Assembly (NCBI GenBank): GCA_943914465.1
Contig: CALUCD010000003.1
Span: 124,001-188,000, forward strand
Direction of reading: 5' to 3'
Source of the DNA: an uncultured Corynebacterium sp.
GTDB lineage: Bacteria; Actinomycetota; Actinomycetes; Mycobacteriales; Mycobacteriaceae
DNA: 64,000 nucleotides
Made by a program: the position numbers and the translations under genes. The notes beneath the pieces are model-generated. The model was given only the letters and a program-made list of their open reading frames with translations. It did not search any database and had not been told where the DNA came from. This document shows, piece by piece, positions 17,059 to 25,131 of this stretch (position 1 is its first letter; every line of letters starts with the position of its first letter).

Positions 17059-17901
17059 ATGCTTGCTTTTCGACGCCCCCTTGCCACCGCCGCAGCCCTG
17101 ACCACCCTCACCCTTCCAGCCGCCCTCGTAGCGTGCACAACCCCCTCGGCTGACAACGCACAGGATGACCCGTTGAGCATTATCGCCTCAGCGTCACCGC
17201 ACGCCGAGATACTTGAGTGGATCGACCAGAATGACGACTCGCTCACCCTCGACATCTCGCTGTCAACCGATGGAGCGGGGTCGAACGCGGCTGTTGAAAA
17301 CGGTAGTGCAGACGCAAACTTCTTCCAGCACCTGCCCTATCTGCGAGACTGGGAGGTACAGACCGGCAAAACGCTGGTCAACGTTGCTAACGTGCACTTC
17401 GAACCGATGTCACTGTATTCGGAAAAGATCGCTGACGTCGCAGACATCCCAGATGGTGCGACGATTACCGTTCCGTCGAGCCCATCAAACCTCGCTCGTG
17501 CCCTGTTGCTCCTTGAGGCCAATGGGCTGATCGAACTCGACGCGGACCTTGACCCTGAAGCGGTGAGCTCAATTGATCTCACGCGCGTGAGCGCGAACCC
17601 GCACGATTTCACGATTGTGCCTGTGGACGATATTTTGGTGATCCGCTCCATCCAAGATGATGAGGTGTACGGCACCATTGCCAGCACAAACTATGCCCTC
17701 GAAGCCGGATATGACCCGGCTGACGACGCGATCATCACTGAATCCTCAGTAAACAACCCGTACACCAATATCCTCGTCGCCAGCGAACAGACGAAGAACG
17801 ATCCACGGGTTGAGGCGCTCGCAGCACAGCTCACCTCCGAAACCACCGCGAGGTGGATCCGGGAACACTACGGCAACGCAGTGGTGCCGGTCAACGGGTG
17901 A
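17059..17901 (+). CDS. MetQ/NlpA-family substrate-binding lipoprotein, orphan
   Basis: A 280-residue lipoprotein with signal peptide and lipobox ending at Cys26 (AALVAC), then an NlpA-type fold: DANFFQHLPYL corresponds to the canonical DxNxFQH motif, and VPSSPSNLARAL to the IPNDPSNxxRAL motif. The family binds methionine or related compounds for a MetN/MetI-type importer. It lies three bases after the oxygenase gene, with no ATPase or permease next to it, so it would have to borrow the MetN-MetI pair at 30379-32087. It is more diverged than the two MetQ proteins at 28533 and 29462. Confidence 0.88.
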   Translation: MLAFRRPLATAAALTTLTLPAALVACTTPSADNAQDDPLSIIASASPHAEILEWIDQNDDSLTLDISLSTDGAGSNAAVENGSADANFFQHLPYLRDWEVQTGKTLVNVANVHFEPMSLYSEKIADVADIPDGATITVPSSPSNLARALLLLEANGLIELDADLDPEAVSSIDLTRVSANPHDFTIVPVDDILVIRSIQDDEVYGTIASTNYALEAGYDPADDAIITESSVNNPYTNILVASEQTKNDPRVEALAAQLTSETTARWIREHYGNAVVPVNG

Positions 17902-17960
17902 CGCTCGTCAACGCGGACTTCACCGCCGACGGAGCGGCCTGGCCAGCAGCGTGAATTTAA

Positions 17961-18003
17961 TGTAGACCGCTTGGTTCATTATTCGGGCGTGACGGTCTAC
18001 AGT
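17961..18003. promoter_or_regulatory. metX promoter with McbR-type sites
   Basis: TAGACCGCTTGGTTCA at 17963-17978 fits TAGAC-N6-GTTCA, one change class from the McbR box. TGTAGACCG (17961-17969) is mirrored by CGGTCTACA (17993-18001), 32 bp apart or about three helical turns. The -10 TACAGT (17998-18003) is seven bases before ATG 18011, so metX looks leaderless and the second half-site overlaps the -10. Confidence 0.65.
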
Positions 18004-18010
18004 TGGGCGC

Positions 18011-19135
18011 ATGCCACACACCCCAACCCGCGTACTCCAGCTGCCTCCGGACGGTGAGCTGCACACGGTAGGAATCGGTGACCTGACCACCGAAGCGGGG
18101 GCCACCATCGGCGATGCCCACATCGCATTCCAACGCTGGGGTGAGTTCATGGGTGACCCGCAGGGGCCCAACAACATCTTGGTCGTCGAGCACGCCCTCA
18201 CCGGGGACTCGAATGCTGCACAGTGGTGGAGCGAGGCGATCGGCCCCGGCAAAGCACTCGATACCAACACGTGGTGTGTGCTGTGCACCAACGCGCTCGG
18301 GTCTTGCTACGGCTCAACCGGTCCGGCCAGTCAGCATCCTGATGGCAGGGCGTGGGGGTCGCGCTTCCCCGCAATTTCAATCCGCGACCAAGTGCATGCC
18401 GAGGCGCGTCTCCTCGATGCGCTTGGCATTGGGCGGGTGCATGCCATCCTCGGAGGCTCCATGGGCGGGGCGCGAACCTTGGAATGGACGCTGCTCTATC
18501 CAGATCGCGTCGCCTCTGCACTGGTGATCGCGGTGTCAGCGCGCGCCAGCGCTTGGCAGATCGGCATTCAAACCGCGCAGATCACCTCGATCACCAGCGA
18601 CCCGGCGTGGCACGGTGGGGATTACCACGAGACAGGATCGCGCCCGGAGGCTGGCCTTGCCGCGGCGCGCTGGCTGGCACACCTCACCTACCGCGGCGAG
18701 CTGGAGATCGACGAGCGTTTCGGCACCACCGCGCAACCCGATGAAAACCCGCTCGGACCGTTTCGTGATGACCGGCAGCGCTTCTCTGTGCAAAGCTACC
18801 TCGAGCACCAGGGACGCAAACTGACGCAGCGTTTTGACGCCGCGGCGTACGTCACCCTCACCGAAGCCCTCAACCGCCACGACGTCGGCCGTGGACGCGG
18901 AGGGTTGAACAAAGCGCTGCACACCATCACGGTGCCAACCATGATTGTCGGCGTAGACACCGACATTCTCTACCCCTACCACCAGCAAGAACACCTCTCG
19001 CGCAACCTGGGCAACCTTTTGGCTATGTCTAAGTTGTCCTCCCCTGTGGGCCACGACGCATTTTTGGTCGATGCGCGCCAGATGGACCGCATCTTGCGCC
19101 AGTTTCTCATGTTGAGTACGCAGCCCCACCCGTAA
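18011..19135 (+). CDS. metX: homoserine O-acetyltransferase
   Basis: First committed step of methionine synthesis: acetyl-CoA plus L-homoserine gives O-acetylhomoserine. The 374-residue alpha/beta-hydrolase-fold protein has the nucleophile Ser150 in GGSMGG, the Asp in VDTDILYP near residue 316, and the His in GHDAFLVD near 346. The HALTGDS oxyanion-region segment is present at 61-67. Its product is the substrate of metY directly downstream. A hairpin lies exactly at its stop codon. Confidence 0.96.
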   Translation: MPHTPTRVLQLPPDGELHTVGIGDLTTEAGATIGDAHIAFQRWGEFMGDPQGPNNILVVEHALTGDSNAAQWWSEAIGPGKALDTNTWCVLCTNALGSCYGSTGPASQHPDGRAWGSRFPAISIRDQVHAEARLLDALGIGRVHAILGGSMGGARTLEWTLLYPDRVASALVIAVSARASAWQIGIQTAQITSITSDPAWHGGDYHETGSRPEAGLAAARWLAHLTYRGELEIDERFGTTAQPDENPLGPFRDDRQRFSVQSYLEHQGRKLTQRFDAAAYVTLTEALNRHDVGRGRGGLNKALHTITVPTMIVGVDTDILYPYHQQEHLSRNLGNLLAMSKLSSPVGHDAFLVDARQMDRILRQFLMLSTQPHP

Positions 19136-19142
19136 GGTGGGG
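19124..19142 (+). other. hairpin at the metX stop / metX-metY junction
   Basis: CCCCACC (19124-19130) pairs with GGTGGGG (19136-19142); the loop CGTAA contains the metX stop codon. No T-run follows, so it may stabilise mRNA ends or modulate read-through into metY rather than terminate. Confidence 0.5.
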
Positions 19143-19178
19143 TGCATATCCCCCATTTTCACCCCGAGGTTGATCACT

Positions 19179-20501
19179 ATGGCAAATTACGACAATTCCA
19201 ACGCTGACCACTGGTCTTTTGCTACCCGCTCGATCCACGCGGGCCAAGCGGTGGACCCCGATTACGGTGCCCGCAACCAGCCGATTTATATGACCACGAG
19301 CTACGTCTTTAACGACGCCCAGCACGCGGAAAATCGGTTCAACCTTTCAGATCCCGGGCCGATTTACACACGGCTGAATAACCCCACCCAATCTGCCCTG
19401 GAAGAGCGCCTCGCGTCCCTCGAAGGCGGGGTCGCCGCCGTTGCATTCGCTTCCGGCATGGCTGCGGAAACCGCCGCGATTCTCACCCTCGCGTCTGCCG
19501 GAGATCATATTGTGACTTCTCCGCGGTTGTACGGAGGAACCGAGACACTGTTCCAATTCACCCTGCCACGTCTGGGCATCGACTTCACCTTCGTTGAAAA
19601 CCCGGATGACCCACAAAGCTGGCAGCAGGCGGTCCAACCGAACACCAAAGCGTTGTACGGTGAGACCTTTGGCAACCCGATCGCCGACATCCTCGATATT
19701 CCCGCAGTTGCCGAGGTCGCGCACAGCAACCACGTGCCGCTCATCGTCGACAACACGATGGCCACCGCCGCCATCGCCCGGCCACTTGAGCTGGGCGCGG
19801 ACATCGTGGTCGTCTCAACGACGAAGTTCTACACCGGCAACGGCGCAGCGATCGGCGGGGCGATCATCGACGGCGGCTCCTTCGATTGGACCGTTACCCA
19901 CAACGGGCAACCAGTCTTTGCCTCCTTTGTCACCCCAGACCCGGCCTACCACGGTCTGAAGTATGCCGACCTCGGCGCACCCGCATTCGCTGTCAAGGCC
20001 CGCGCTGGTCTCCTGCGCGACACCGGCGCCGCGATGTCCCCGTTCAACGCCTGGGTAACGTTGCAAGGCATTGATACCCTGGCGCTGCGCATCCGCCAAC
20101 ACAATGAGAACGCCCTGGCAGTCGCGCAATACCTCGCCACCAATGACAAAGTGGCGAAGGTGAACTTCGCTGGCCTGCCAGACTCCCCGTACGCGCCGCT
20201 CAAGGCGAAACTCGGACTGGCCTATACCGGCTCAGTGTTGTCGTTCGACATCGCCGGGGATGCGGCTGACCGCACACGTGCCTGGAGGTTCATCGACGCC
20301 CTTAAGCTGCACTCCAACCTGGCCAATATCGGCGATGTGCGATCCCTTGTCGTCCACCCCGCGTCCACCACGCACTCCCAATCCAATGAGGCCGGTCTGA
20401 CACGCGCCGGCATCACGCAGGCCACGGTGCGACTTTCCGTGGGCATTGAAGACATCGACGACATCATCGCTGACCTTGACCGCGGGTTTGCCGCAATCTG
20501 A
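19179..20501 (+). CDS. metY: O-acetylhomoserine sulfhydrylase
   Basis: PLP-dependent Cys/Met metabolism enzyme that makes homocysteine from O-acetylhomoserine and sulfide (direct sulfhydrylation). The 440-residue length fits MetY. Seen are FATRSIHAGQ at the N-terminus, ASGMAAETAAI, DNTMAT with the PLP-contacting Asp, and the lysine of STTKFYTGNG that forms the Schiff base. ATG 19179 follows GAGG (19166-19169); the in-frame GTG-type extension to 19137 overlaps the hairpin and is unlikely. Forms an operon with metX. Confidence 0.96.
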   Translation: MANYDNSNADHWSFATRSIHAGQAVDPDYGARNQPIYMTTSYVFNDAQHAENRFNLSDPGPIYTRLNNPTQSALEERLASLEGGVAAVAFASGMAAETAAILTLASAGDHIVTSPRLYGGTETLFQFTLPRLGIDFTFVENPDDPQSWQQAVQPNTKALYGETFGNPIADILDIPAVAEVAHSNHVPLIVDNTMATAAIARPLELGADIVVVSTTKFYTGNGAAIGGAIIDGGSFDWTVTHNGQPVFASFVTPDPAYHGLKYADLGAPAFAVKARAGLLRDTGAAMSPFNAWVTLQGIDTLALRIRQHNENALAVAQYLATNDKVAKVNFAGLPDSPYAPLKAKLGLAYTGSVLSFDIAGDAADRTRAWRFIDALKLHSNLANIGDVRSLVVHPASTTHSQSNEAGLTRAGITQATVRLSVGIEDIDDIIADLDRGFAAI

Positions 20502-20538
20502 TTCCCACGTGAGATCTTGAGATTAAGGAGCCGTGCCC

Positions 20539-21423
20539 ATGACCACGAATCTAAGCCCAACATTGCAGTTGAATAACGGTGACACAATGCCAGCGCTTGG
20601 CCTTGGTGTGGCCCAGTCCAGCCCGGAAGACACCGCAGAGGCTGTACGCACCGCCATCGAGGCGGGATACCGGCTCATCGACACAGCCGCTGCCTACGGC
20701 AACGAGCGCGAAGTCGGCGAAGGTATACGCCAGTCCGGCATCGACCGGAAAGAGCTGTTTGTCACCACCAAACTCTGGGTCACCGACTTCGGCGAACACA
20801 CCACCCGTAGCGCCTTTGAAACGAGTCTGGAAAAGCTCGGACTCGATTACGTCGACCTCTACCTCTTGCATTGGCCGCTGCCCGCAGAATTCGCCTCCAC
20901 AATCGAGTCATACAAAATAGTTCAAGGGCTGCAGGAAGAATCACTGACCTGCGCTATCGGGGTGTGCAACTTCACCCCTGACCACCTCACCCAGCTCATG
21001 GACGCAACGACGGTGGTGCCCGCCGTGAACCAAGTGGAACTCCACCCCTACTTCCCGCAGCGTGAGTTGCAAACATTCGCCGCCCAACACGGCATCATCA
21101 CCGAGGCCTGGTCTCCGATCGGGGGTGTCAACGTGTACACAACATCCGATACGGACAAGCAACGCCGTGTGCTCGAAGAACCCGCTCTCCGAGCCATCGC
21201 CGAGGCTCATGGCAAAACGCCAGCCCAAGTTATCCTGCGCTGGCACCTTCAGCAGGGCCGCTGTGCGATTCCGAAATCTGTCAATGCCGGGCGCATTGCG
21301 GAAAACTTCGACGTATTTGACTTTGAGCTCTCGCCCGAGGAACTGTCAGCCATCGACGGTCTTGACACCGGCACCCGCGGCGGACCAGACCCAGACCAGG
21401 TGAACTCCACCACGTTTAGCTAA
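20539..21423 (+). CDS. aldo/keto reductase (2,5-diketo-gluconate reductase type)
   Basis: A 294-residue NADPH-dependent carbonyl reductase of the AKR superfamily. The catalytic tetrad is complete: Asp48, Tyr53 (AAAYGNE), Lys78 (TTKLW) and His111 (LLHWPL). The cofactor-binding IPKSVNAGRIAEN segment lies near residue 248. ATG 20539 follows TAAGGAG (20524-20530) with eight bases between; GTG 20533 is too close. It is 37 bases after metY and may be read through from the met operon. The substrate cannot be predicted. Confidence 0.93.
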   Translation: MTTNLSPTLQLNNGDTMPALGLGVAQSSPEDTAEAVRTAIEAGYRLIDTAAAYGNEREVGEGIRQSGIDRKELFVTTKLWVTDFGEHTTRSAFETSLEKLGLDYVDLYLLHWPLPAEFASTIESYKIVQGLQEESLTCAIGVCNFTPDHLTQLMDATTVVPAVNQVELHPYFPQRELQTFAAQHGIITEAWSPIGGVNVYTTSDTDKQRRVLEEPALRAIAEAHGKTPAQVILRWHLQQGRCAIPKSVNAGRIAENFDVFDFELSPEELSAIDGLDTGTRGGPDPDQVNSTTFS

Positions 21424-21488
21424 CGGCGTAGCGCTGACGGCGCTGAACTGGCGCCGCTTAGCTGGCGGCTGGGCTGCTCTCACGGGCT

Positions 21489-21839
21489 CTATGAGCCGAG
21501 CGCGTCAACCGAGTAAGCCAGCCACATCATCGCCGCCCCAACCCCGGCACAGAACATGGTGTCGAAGCGACGCGAGCGAACCGCCAACACGCCGATCTGC
21601 TTTGAATCGCAGCTCAGGCGGACAATAGCCAGCCACACCATTGCGGCGCCGAGCGTGAAGGTCGCGCGCCGCCAATGCTCAGAGGCGGCAAGCAGCGCAG
21701 AAGCGACAAACCCGACGCCGAACACCGCCACCATCGCCAACTGCACGCCCCGCGGCAGGGGCGATGGGCGGTTGCCGATGTCGTGGGGGTTATCCAGCGT
21801 GGCCGAGCCAGAAGGGTCGCCGGGCGGGTGTTTAGTCAA
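21489..21839 (-). CDS. DUF3017-type small membrane protein
   Basis: A protein of about 116 residues with three transmembrane helices (AMVAVFGVGFVASALLAA, ATFTLGAAMVWLAIVRL, and GVGAAMMWLAYSV), a short Pro-rich N-terminus, and the conserved-looking LSCDSKQIGVLAVRSRRFD loop. This matches the DUF3017 proteins usually encoded after folD in corynebacteria. The start is uncertain: TTG 21839 overlaps the folD stop (TTGACTAA), and GTG 21854 is an alternative. Function unknown. Confidence 0.75.
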   Translation of the reverse strand: MTKHPPGDPSGSATLDNPHDIGNRPSPLPRGVQLAMVAVFGVGFVASALLAASEHWRRATFTLGAAMVWLAIVRLSCDSKQIGVLAVRSRRFDTMFCAGVGAAMMWLAYSVDALGS

Positions 21840-22695
21840 CCTTGCCGGCCCCACGCTCAGCTGTTTCCACAATGTTGCGGACTAAAAACGTTCGCGTCAT
21901 CGGCCCCACTCCGCCCGGGTTGGAAGAAACCCAGCCTGCTTTGTCCCACACGTCGGGGTGCAGGTCACCGACGGTTTTTCCGGCAACGCGCGAGACCCCA
22001 ACGTCAACGAGTGCCGCGCCTTCTTTGATCATGTCGGCGGTGATCATGTGGGGTTTGCCAGCAGCTGCGATGACGACATCTGCCCGGCGCGTCTCCTCGG
22101 CCAAATCGCGGGTGCCAGTGTGGCACAGCACCGTTGTCGCGTTGACATCACGTGAGGTCAGCATGAGCGAAATCGGTCGGCCGACGGTGACTCCACGGCC
22201 TACGACGCATACGATCGCACCGCCCAGCTCAACGCCGAAGCGCTCAAGTAGGTGGATCGTGCCGTTGGGGGTGCATGGCAGCGGCGCGGGCTCACCCAGC
22301 ACCAGTTTTCCCAGGTTGACGGGGTGCAGACCATCGGCGTCTTTCCCCGGGTTGATAAGCTCCAGCACGCGGTTTTCGTTGAAGTGCTTCGGCAGCGGAA
22401 GTTGGACAATGTAGCCGGTCACAGCCGGGTCGGCGTTGAGTTCTTCAATCAGTGACTCCAGCTCATCTTGTGACGCATCAGCCGGCAGCTGTTTTTGGAT
22501 TGATGCCACCCCAAGCTCTTCGCAGTCTTTGTGCTTCATGCGCACGTAGTTCTGGCTGGCCGGGTCATCGCCCACCAGGACCGTTGCTAATCCAGGTGTG
22601 ACACCGTAGTTTTCGCCCAAGGCTTTCACCCGGGCTTTGAGGTCTGCGAAAATCTCCTCGCGGTAGCGTTTGCCGTCCAGTTTGATTGCAGTCAC
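21832..22695 (-). CDS. folD: methylenetetrahydrofolate dehydrogenase/cyclohydrolase
   Basis: Bifunctional cytosolic one-carbon enzyme interconverting 5,10-methylene- and 10-formyl-THF. The 287-residue protein has the substrate-site YVRMKHKDCEELG with the catalytic Lys near residue 54, the QLPLPKH motif, and the NADP-binding VVGRGVTVGRPISLML region. The ending NPGGVGPMTRTFLVRN is characteristic. It is divergent from the tRNA methyltransferase gene and overlaps the start of the DUF3017 gene. Confidence 0.97.
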   Translation of the reverse strand: MTAIKLDGKRYREEIFADLKARVKALGENYGVTPGLATVLVGDDPASQNYVRMKHKDCEELGVASIQKQLPADASQDELESLIEELNADPAVTGYIVQLPLPKHFNENRVLELINPGKDADGLHPVNLGKLVLGEPAPLPCTPNGTIHLLERFGVELGGAIVCVVGRGVTVGRPISLMLTSRDVNATTVLCHTGTRDLAEETRRADVVIAAAGKPHMITADMIKEGAALVDVGVSRVAGKTVGDLHPDVWDKAGWVSSNPGGVGPMTRTFLVRNIVETAERGAGKVD

Positions 22696-22706
22696 GCACC
22701 TAATCC

Positions 22707-22712
22707 TAGACT
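22707..22712 (+). promoter_or_regulatory. -10 element of the leaderless tRNA methyltransferase gene
   Basis: TAGACT ends eight bases before GTG 22721 with no ribosome site between. Confidence 0.5.
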
Positions 22713-22720
22713 TAGGCCCT

Positions 22721-23191
22721 GTGTGCCCTCTTCACATCGTCTTTGATAACCCGGTCATTCCCGGCAACACCGGCAACGCCATCCGGCTTGCGGCGAACAC
22801 AGGCGCAATGCTCCACCTTGTTGAGCCGCTGGGTTTCAACTTTGACGATAAGCACCTTAAACGCGCTGGGCTGGACTATCACGATCTTGCGGAAGTGCAG
22901 ATTCACAGCGACTTGGACACCTGCTTTTCGACGCTTCACGCCAACCGCATTTTCGCCTTCACCACCCAGGCGTCCCAGTACTACCACGAGGTGTCGTACC
23001 AACCGGGCGACGCGTTGCTGTTTGGCACGGAGCCGACTGGGTTGCCCGCCGCGCATTCCCACCACCCGCGCGTCACCCAGCGGCTGCGCATCCCGATGGT
23101 GCCCGGGCGGCGCTCAATGAACTTGACCAACTCGGCCTCAGTCGCCGTGTTTGAGGCCTGGCGCCAGCTTGGTTTCACCGGCGCGGTGTAG
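22721..23191 (+). CDS. tRNA (cytidine/uridine-34 2'-O)-methyltransferase, TrmL-type SpoU protein
   Basis: A minimal 156-residue SPOUT methyltransferase, the size of TrmL. Motifs are NPVIPGNTGNAIRLAA (residues 8-23), the FGTEPTGLP SAM-binding loop near 105, and IPMVPGRRSMNLTNSASV at about 125-143, which forms the knot and binds SAM. It likely methylates the wobble-base ribose of tRNA-Leu. GTG 22721 is chosen because the -10 TAGACT (22707-22712) lies eight bases upstream, giving a leaderless start. Confidence 0.9.
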   Translation: MCPLHIVFDNPVIPGNTGNAIRLAANTGAMLHLVEPLGFNFDDKHLKRAGLDYHDLAEVQIHSDLDTCFSTLHANRIFAFTTQASQYYHEVSYQPGDALLFGTEPTGLPAAHSHHPRVTQRLRIPMVPGRRSMNLTNSASVAVFEAWRQLGFTGAV

Positions 23192-23212
23192 CCAAGCTTG
23201 CTGCAGAGATTG

Positions 23213-24577
23213 CTACGCCGGTTCGAGTGGCTGAAGCGGCGGCAGTGGGCGGGCACGCAGTGCTTCAACCAACTCGCGGGCGTCTGCAGCGTCAAGGTCC
23301 CGGGCAGTCATTTTGACCAGCCCAGGCACCAGGTCGTAGCGGACACTGGCCAAACGCATTGCTCGCTGGAGCGGGCCTTCTTGCAACGACAGCTCCTGAA
23401 TATGCGAGACCTCAACTACTTGGTAGCGGCGGGTGAGCCGCCCGAACGTGACTACCGCCACGCCGTGGCTCACAGACGCTGTCTGTTGGCGCCAGTCCAC
23501 AGGTGAAACCCACCGCGAACGTTTCGGCGAGGCGTAATCAGGCACCGTGGCATCCATCAGCTGCTCGGCGCTGAGCGGACTGACCGCGTCAATCACCCTG
23601 GCCGCTTCCGCCAAGGTGCCCACTGGAAGCAGCTTCGCAGTGCCGGTGGCGCTGCTGCCCTCCGCACCGTAGCCGGCTGAGGTGATTGAAACTATCCACC
23701 ATCCAAACGGCCGCCATAATAACGGCTGTTTCAGCTGCACAGCGTGGATGCGGTCGAGTGGCACTGCCTGGCGGCGCCGGTTCGCAAGCCCGTAGGTGAG
23801 GCTGAAGACATCGTTGGTGTAGGTGGAGTTGAACCGCCAGGACTGGTCAACCGTGCGCCAGATCTGGGGCAGCGCCCCGACCACGATTGGCACGATCGCC
23901 GCGAGCGAGAGCTCTGTCAACAGTGGCACGAGCGCTGAGGCCACAGTGATGAACGTCGAAGCTTGCAGCACAGTCGCTGCAAGGGAGCGCCCGATGGGGA
24001 TTGGCGGCACAAGGTATGGCTCAGCTCTCTTGGCATGTTCCCGGCTCGATTCCCCGTCGGCGTGGCCCGCTACCTCTTCCGCCATTTCGGCTCCAGGTCC
24101 TTGTGCCGCGATGCGGGCAAGGACCTCTTCTCGTAGCGCTTCCGCTTCCGCGCCCGGTAGGTAGGAAATATCAATAGCTGCGTCAGATCCGCCGGCGACC
24201 TCGATTCGCACACCCGCAAGACGCAGCATTCGTGCCGCTAAGGGTTCGACGATATCGACGGCCTGAATCCTGTCGTAGCGCGCGGAACGCACCTGCTTCA
24301 TCAACACCCCGCTGCGCAGCTCCAGTTCTTCCTCCCCCACCCGAAAGCTGGTGCGAGACCACCACAGTTGCGAGAGAACGAAAATAAGGAGCAGCCCGAT
24401 AAGCACCGCGACGAGCAGCCAGCCCACGCCGACCCAACCGACTTCATCCTGTTCTTGACGCAGCCACCTGTATAACGGCGCGGCGAAATTGAACACGGCG
24501 AGTGCGACCAGTGCCAGCACCGTCGTCCATATCCGCAGCAGTGGGCTGAGGCGGTGTACCCGCCGGTCGTGGCTCAC
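23213..24577 (-). CDS. bacterial PH-domain membrane protein (YdbT-like)
   Basis: A 454-residue membrane protein with two pairs of transmembrane helices (about 20-70 and 205-245) and three bPH2-type repeats. Each repeat shows the pattern of a short strand followed by DRIQAVDIVEP, DRIHAVQLKQP or SHIQELSLQEG, then an RxxGL-like turn. The same architecture is found in YdbT. It overlaps the end of the smaller PH gene upstream by 4 bases, the normal YdbS-YdbT pairing. In Bacillus the pair has been linked to resistance to antimicrobial compounds; no role is known here. Confidence 0.88.
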   Translation of the reverse strand: MSHDRRVHRLSPLLRIWTTVLALVALAVFNFAAPLYRWLRQEQDEVGWVGVGWLLVAVLIGLLLIFVLSQLWWSRTSFRVGEEELELRSGVLMKQVRSARYDRIQAVDIVEPLAARMLRLAGVRIEVAGGSDAAIDISYLPGAEAEALREEVLARIAAQGPGAEMAEEVAGHADGESSREHAKRAEPYLVPPIPIGRSLAATVLQASTFITVASALVPLLTELSLAAIVPIVVGALPQIWRTVDQSWRFNSTYTNDVFSLTYGLANRRRQAVPLDRIHAVQLKQPLLWRPFGWWIVSITSAGYGAEGSSATGTAKLLPVGTLAEAARVIDAVSPLSAEQLMDATVPDYASPKRSRWVSPVDWRQQTASVSHGVAVVTFGRLTRRYQVVEVSHIQELSLQEGPLQRAMRLASVRYDLVPGLVKMTARDLDAADARELVEALRARPLPPLQPLEPA

Positions 24578-25122
24578 AGCCCGCTCATCCTCTCTCGTGC
24601 TTTGAGGGCTAAACGGTCACGTAACGCATCGGCTTCAGCGGCGGGCAAACCAGGAAGGTTCGAATTCGACGTCGACGACGCAGTGTTCAGCTGCAACTCT
24701 TTCAACCCCAATGCGCGGCTGAGGGGCCCGGAGCGCACATCAACGAATTGGATGCGCCCGTACGGAACGACCGTGACCGTTTGCCACATTTTGCCAACGC
24801 TCATCACCAACTCATTTTCCGTCTCAAGGTAGCCAAGGTTGCGGACGCGAAACGGGATGAGCACAAGGTTCCAGACATACAACACCGCCACGATCACGAA
24901 CGCGATCAGCCAAAGACGCCCCCAGCGCCCGTAGGCGTACCACAGTCCCCCCAGCAGTATCACCGCCCACAGCAGCGTCGAAGCTAGCTGCGGGATCATG
25001 AGTTTCGCCGAGACCCTGTTCATTGAATCCACCGAGGTCGGAAGGGGTTCCGGAGCGTCTGGCACCAGGGCGTGGCGTGGGCGCGAGGCGGCGGGACTGT
25101 TCAACGAAGCGTCGTCAAGCAT
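24574..25122 (-). CDS. bacterial PH-domain membrane protein (YdbS-like)
   Basis: A 182-residue partner of the gene at 23213. Two transmembrane helices (about 45-65 and 70-90) precede a single bPH2 domain with VPYGRIQFVDVRSGPLSR, then LQLNTASS and an LPGLPAAEADALRDRL helix. The first 35 residues are Pro-rich and probably disordered. It starts ten bases after dnaE2 ends, on the same strand. Confidence 0.88.
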   Translation of the reverse strand: MLDDASLNSPAASRPRHALVPDAPEPLPTSVDSMNRVSAKLMIPQLASTLLWAVILLGGLWYAYGRWGRLWLIAFVIVAVLYVWNLVLIPFRVRNLGYLETENELVMSVGKMWQTVTVVPYGRIQFVDVRSGPLSRALGLKELQLNTASSTSNSNLPGLPAAEADALRDRLALKARERMSGL

Positions 25123-25131
25123 GGCTCTAAC

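Noticed and set aside
21424..21488. GGCGC/GCGCC hairpin between the aldo/keto reductase and DUF3017 genes as a bidirectional terminator
   Set aside because: The stem is short and no T-run follows on either strand.
22701..22718. CCTAA...TTAGG palindrome between folD and the tRNA methyltransferase as a DtxR box
   Set aside because: The half-sites are in the opposite orientation to a DtxR box, and the -10 element explains part of the sequence.
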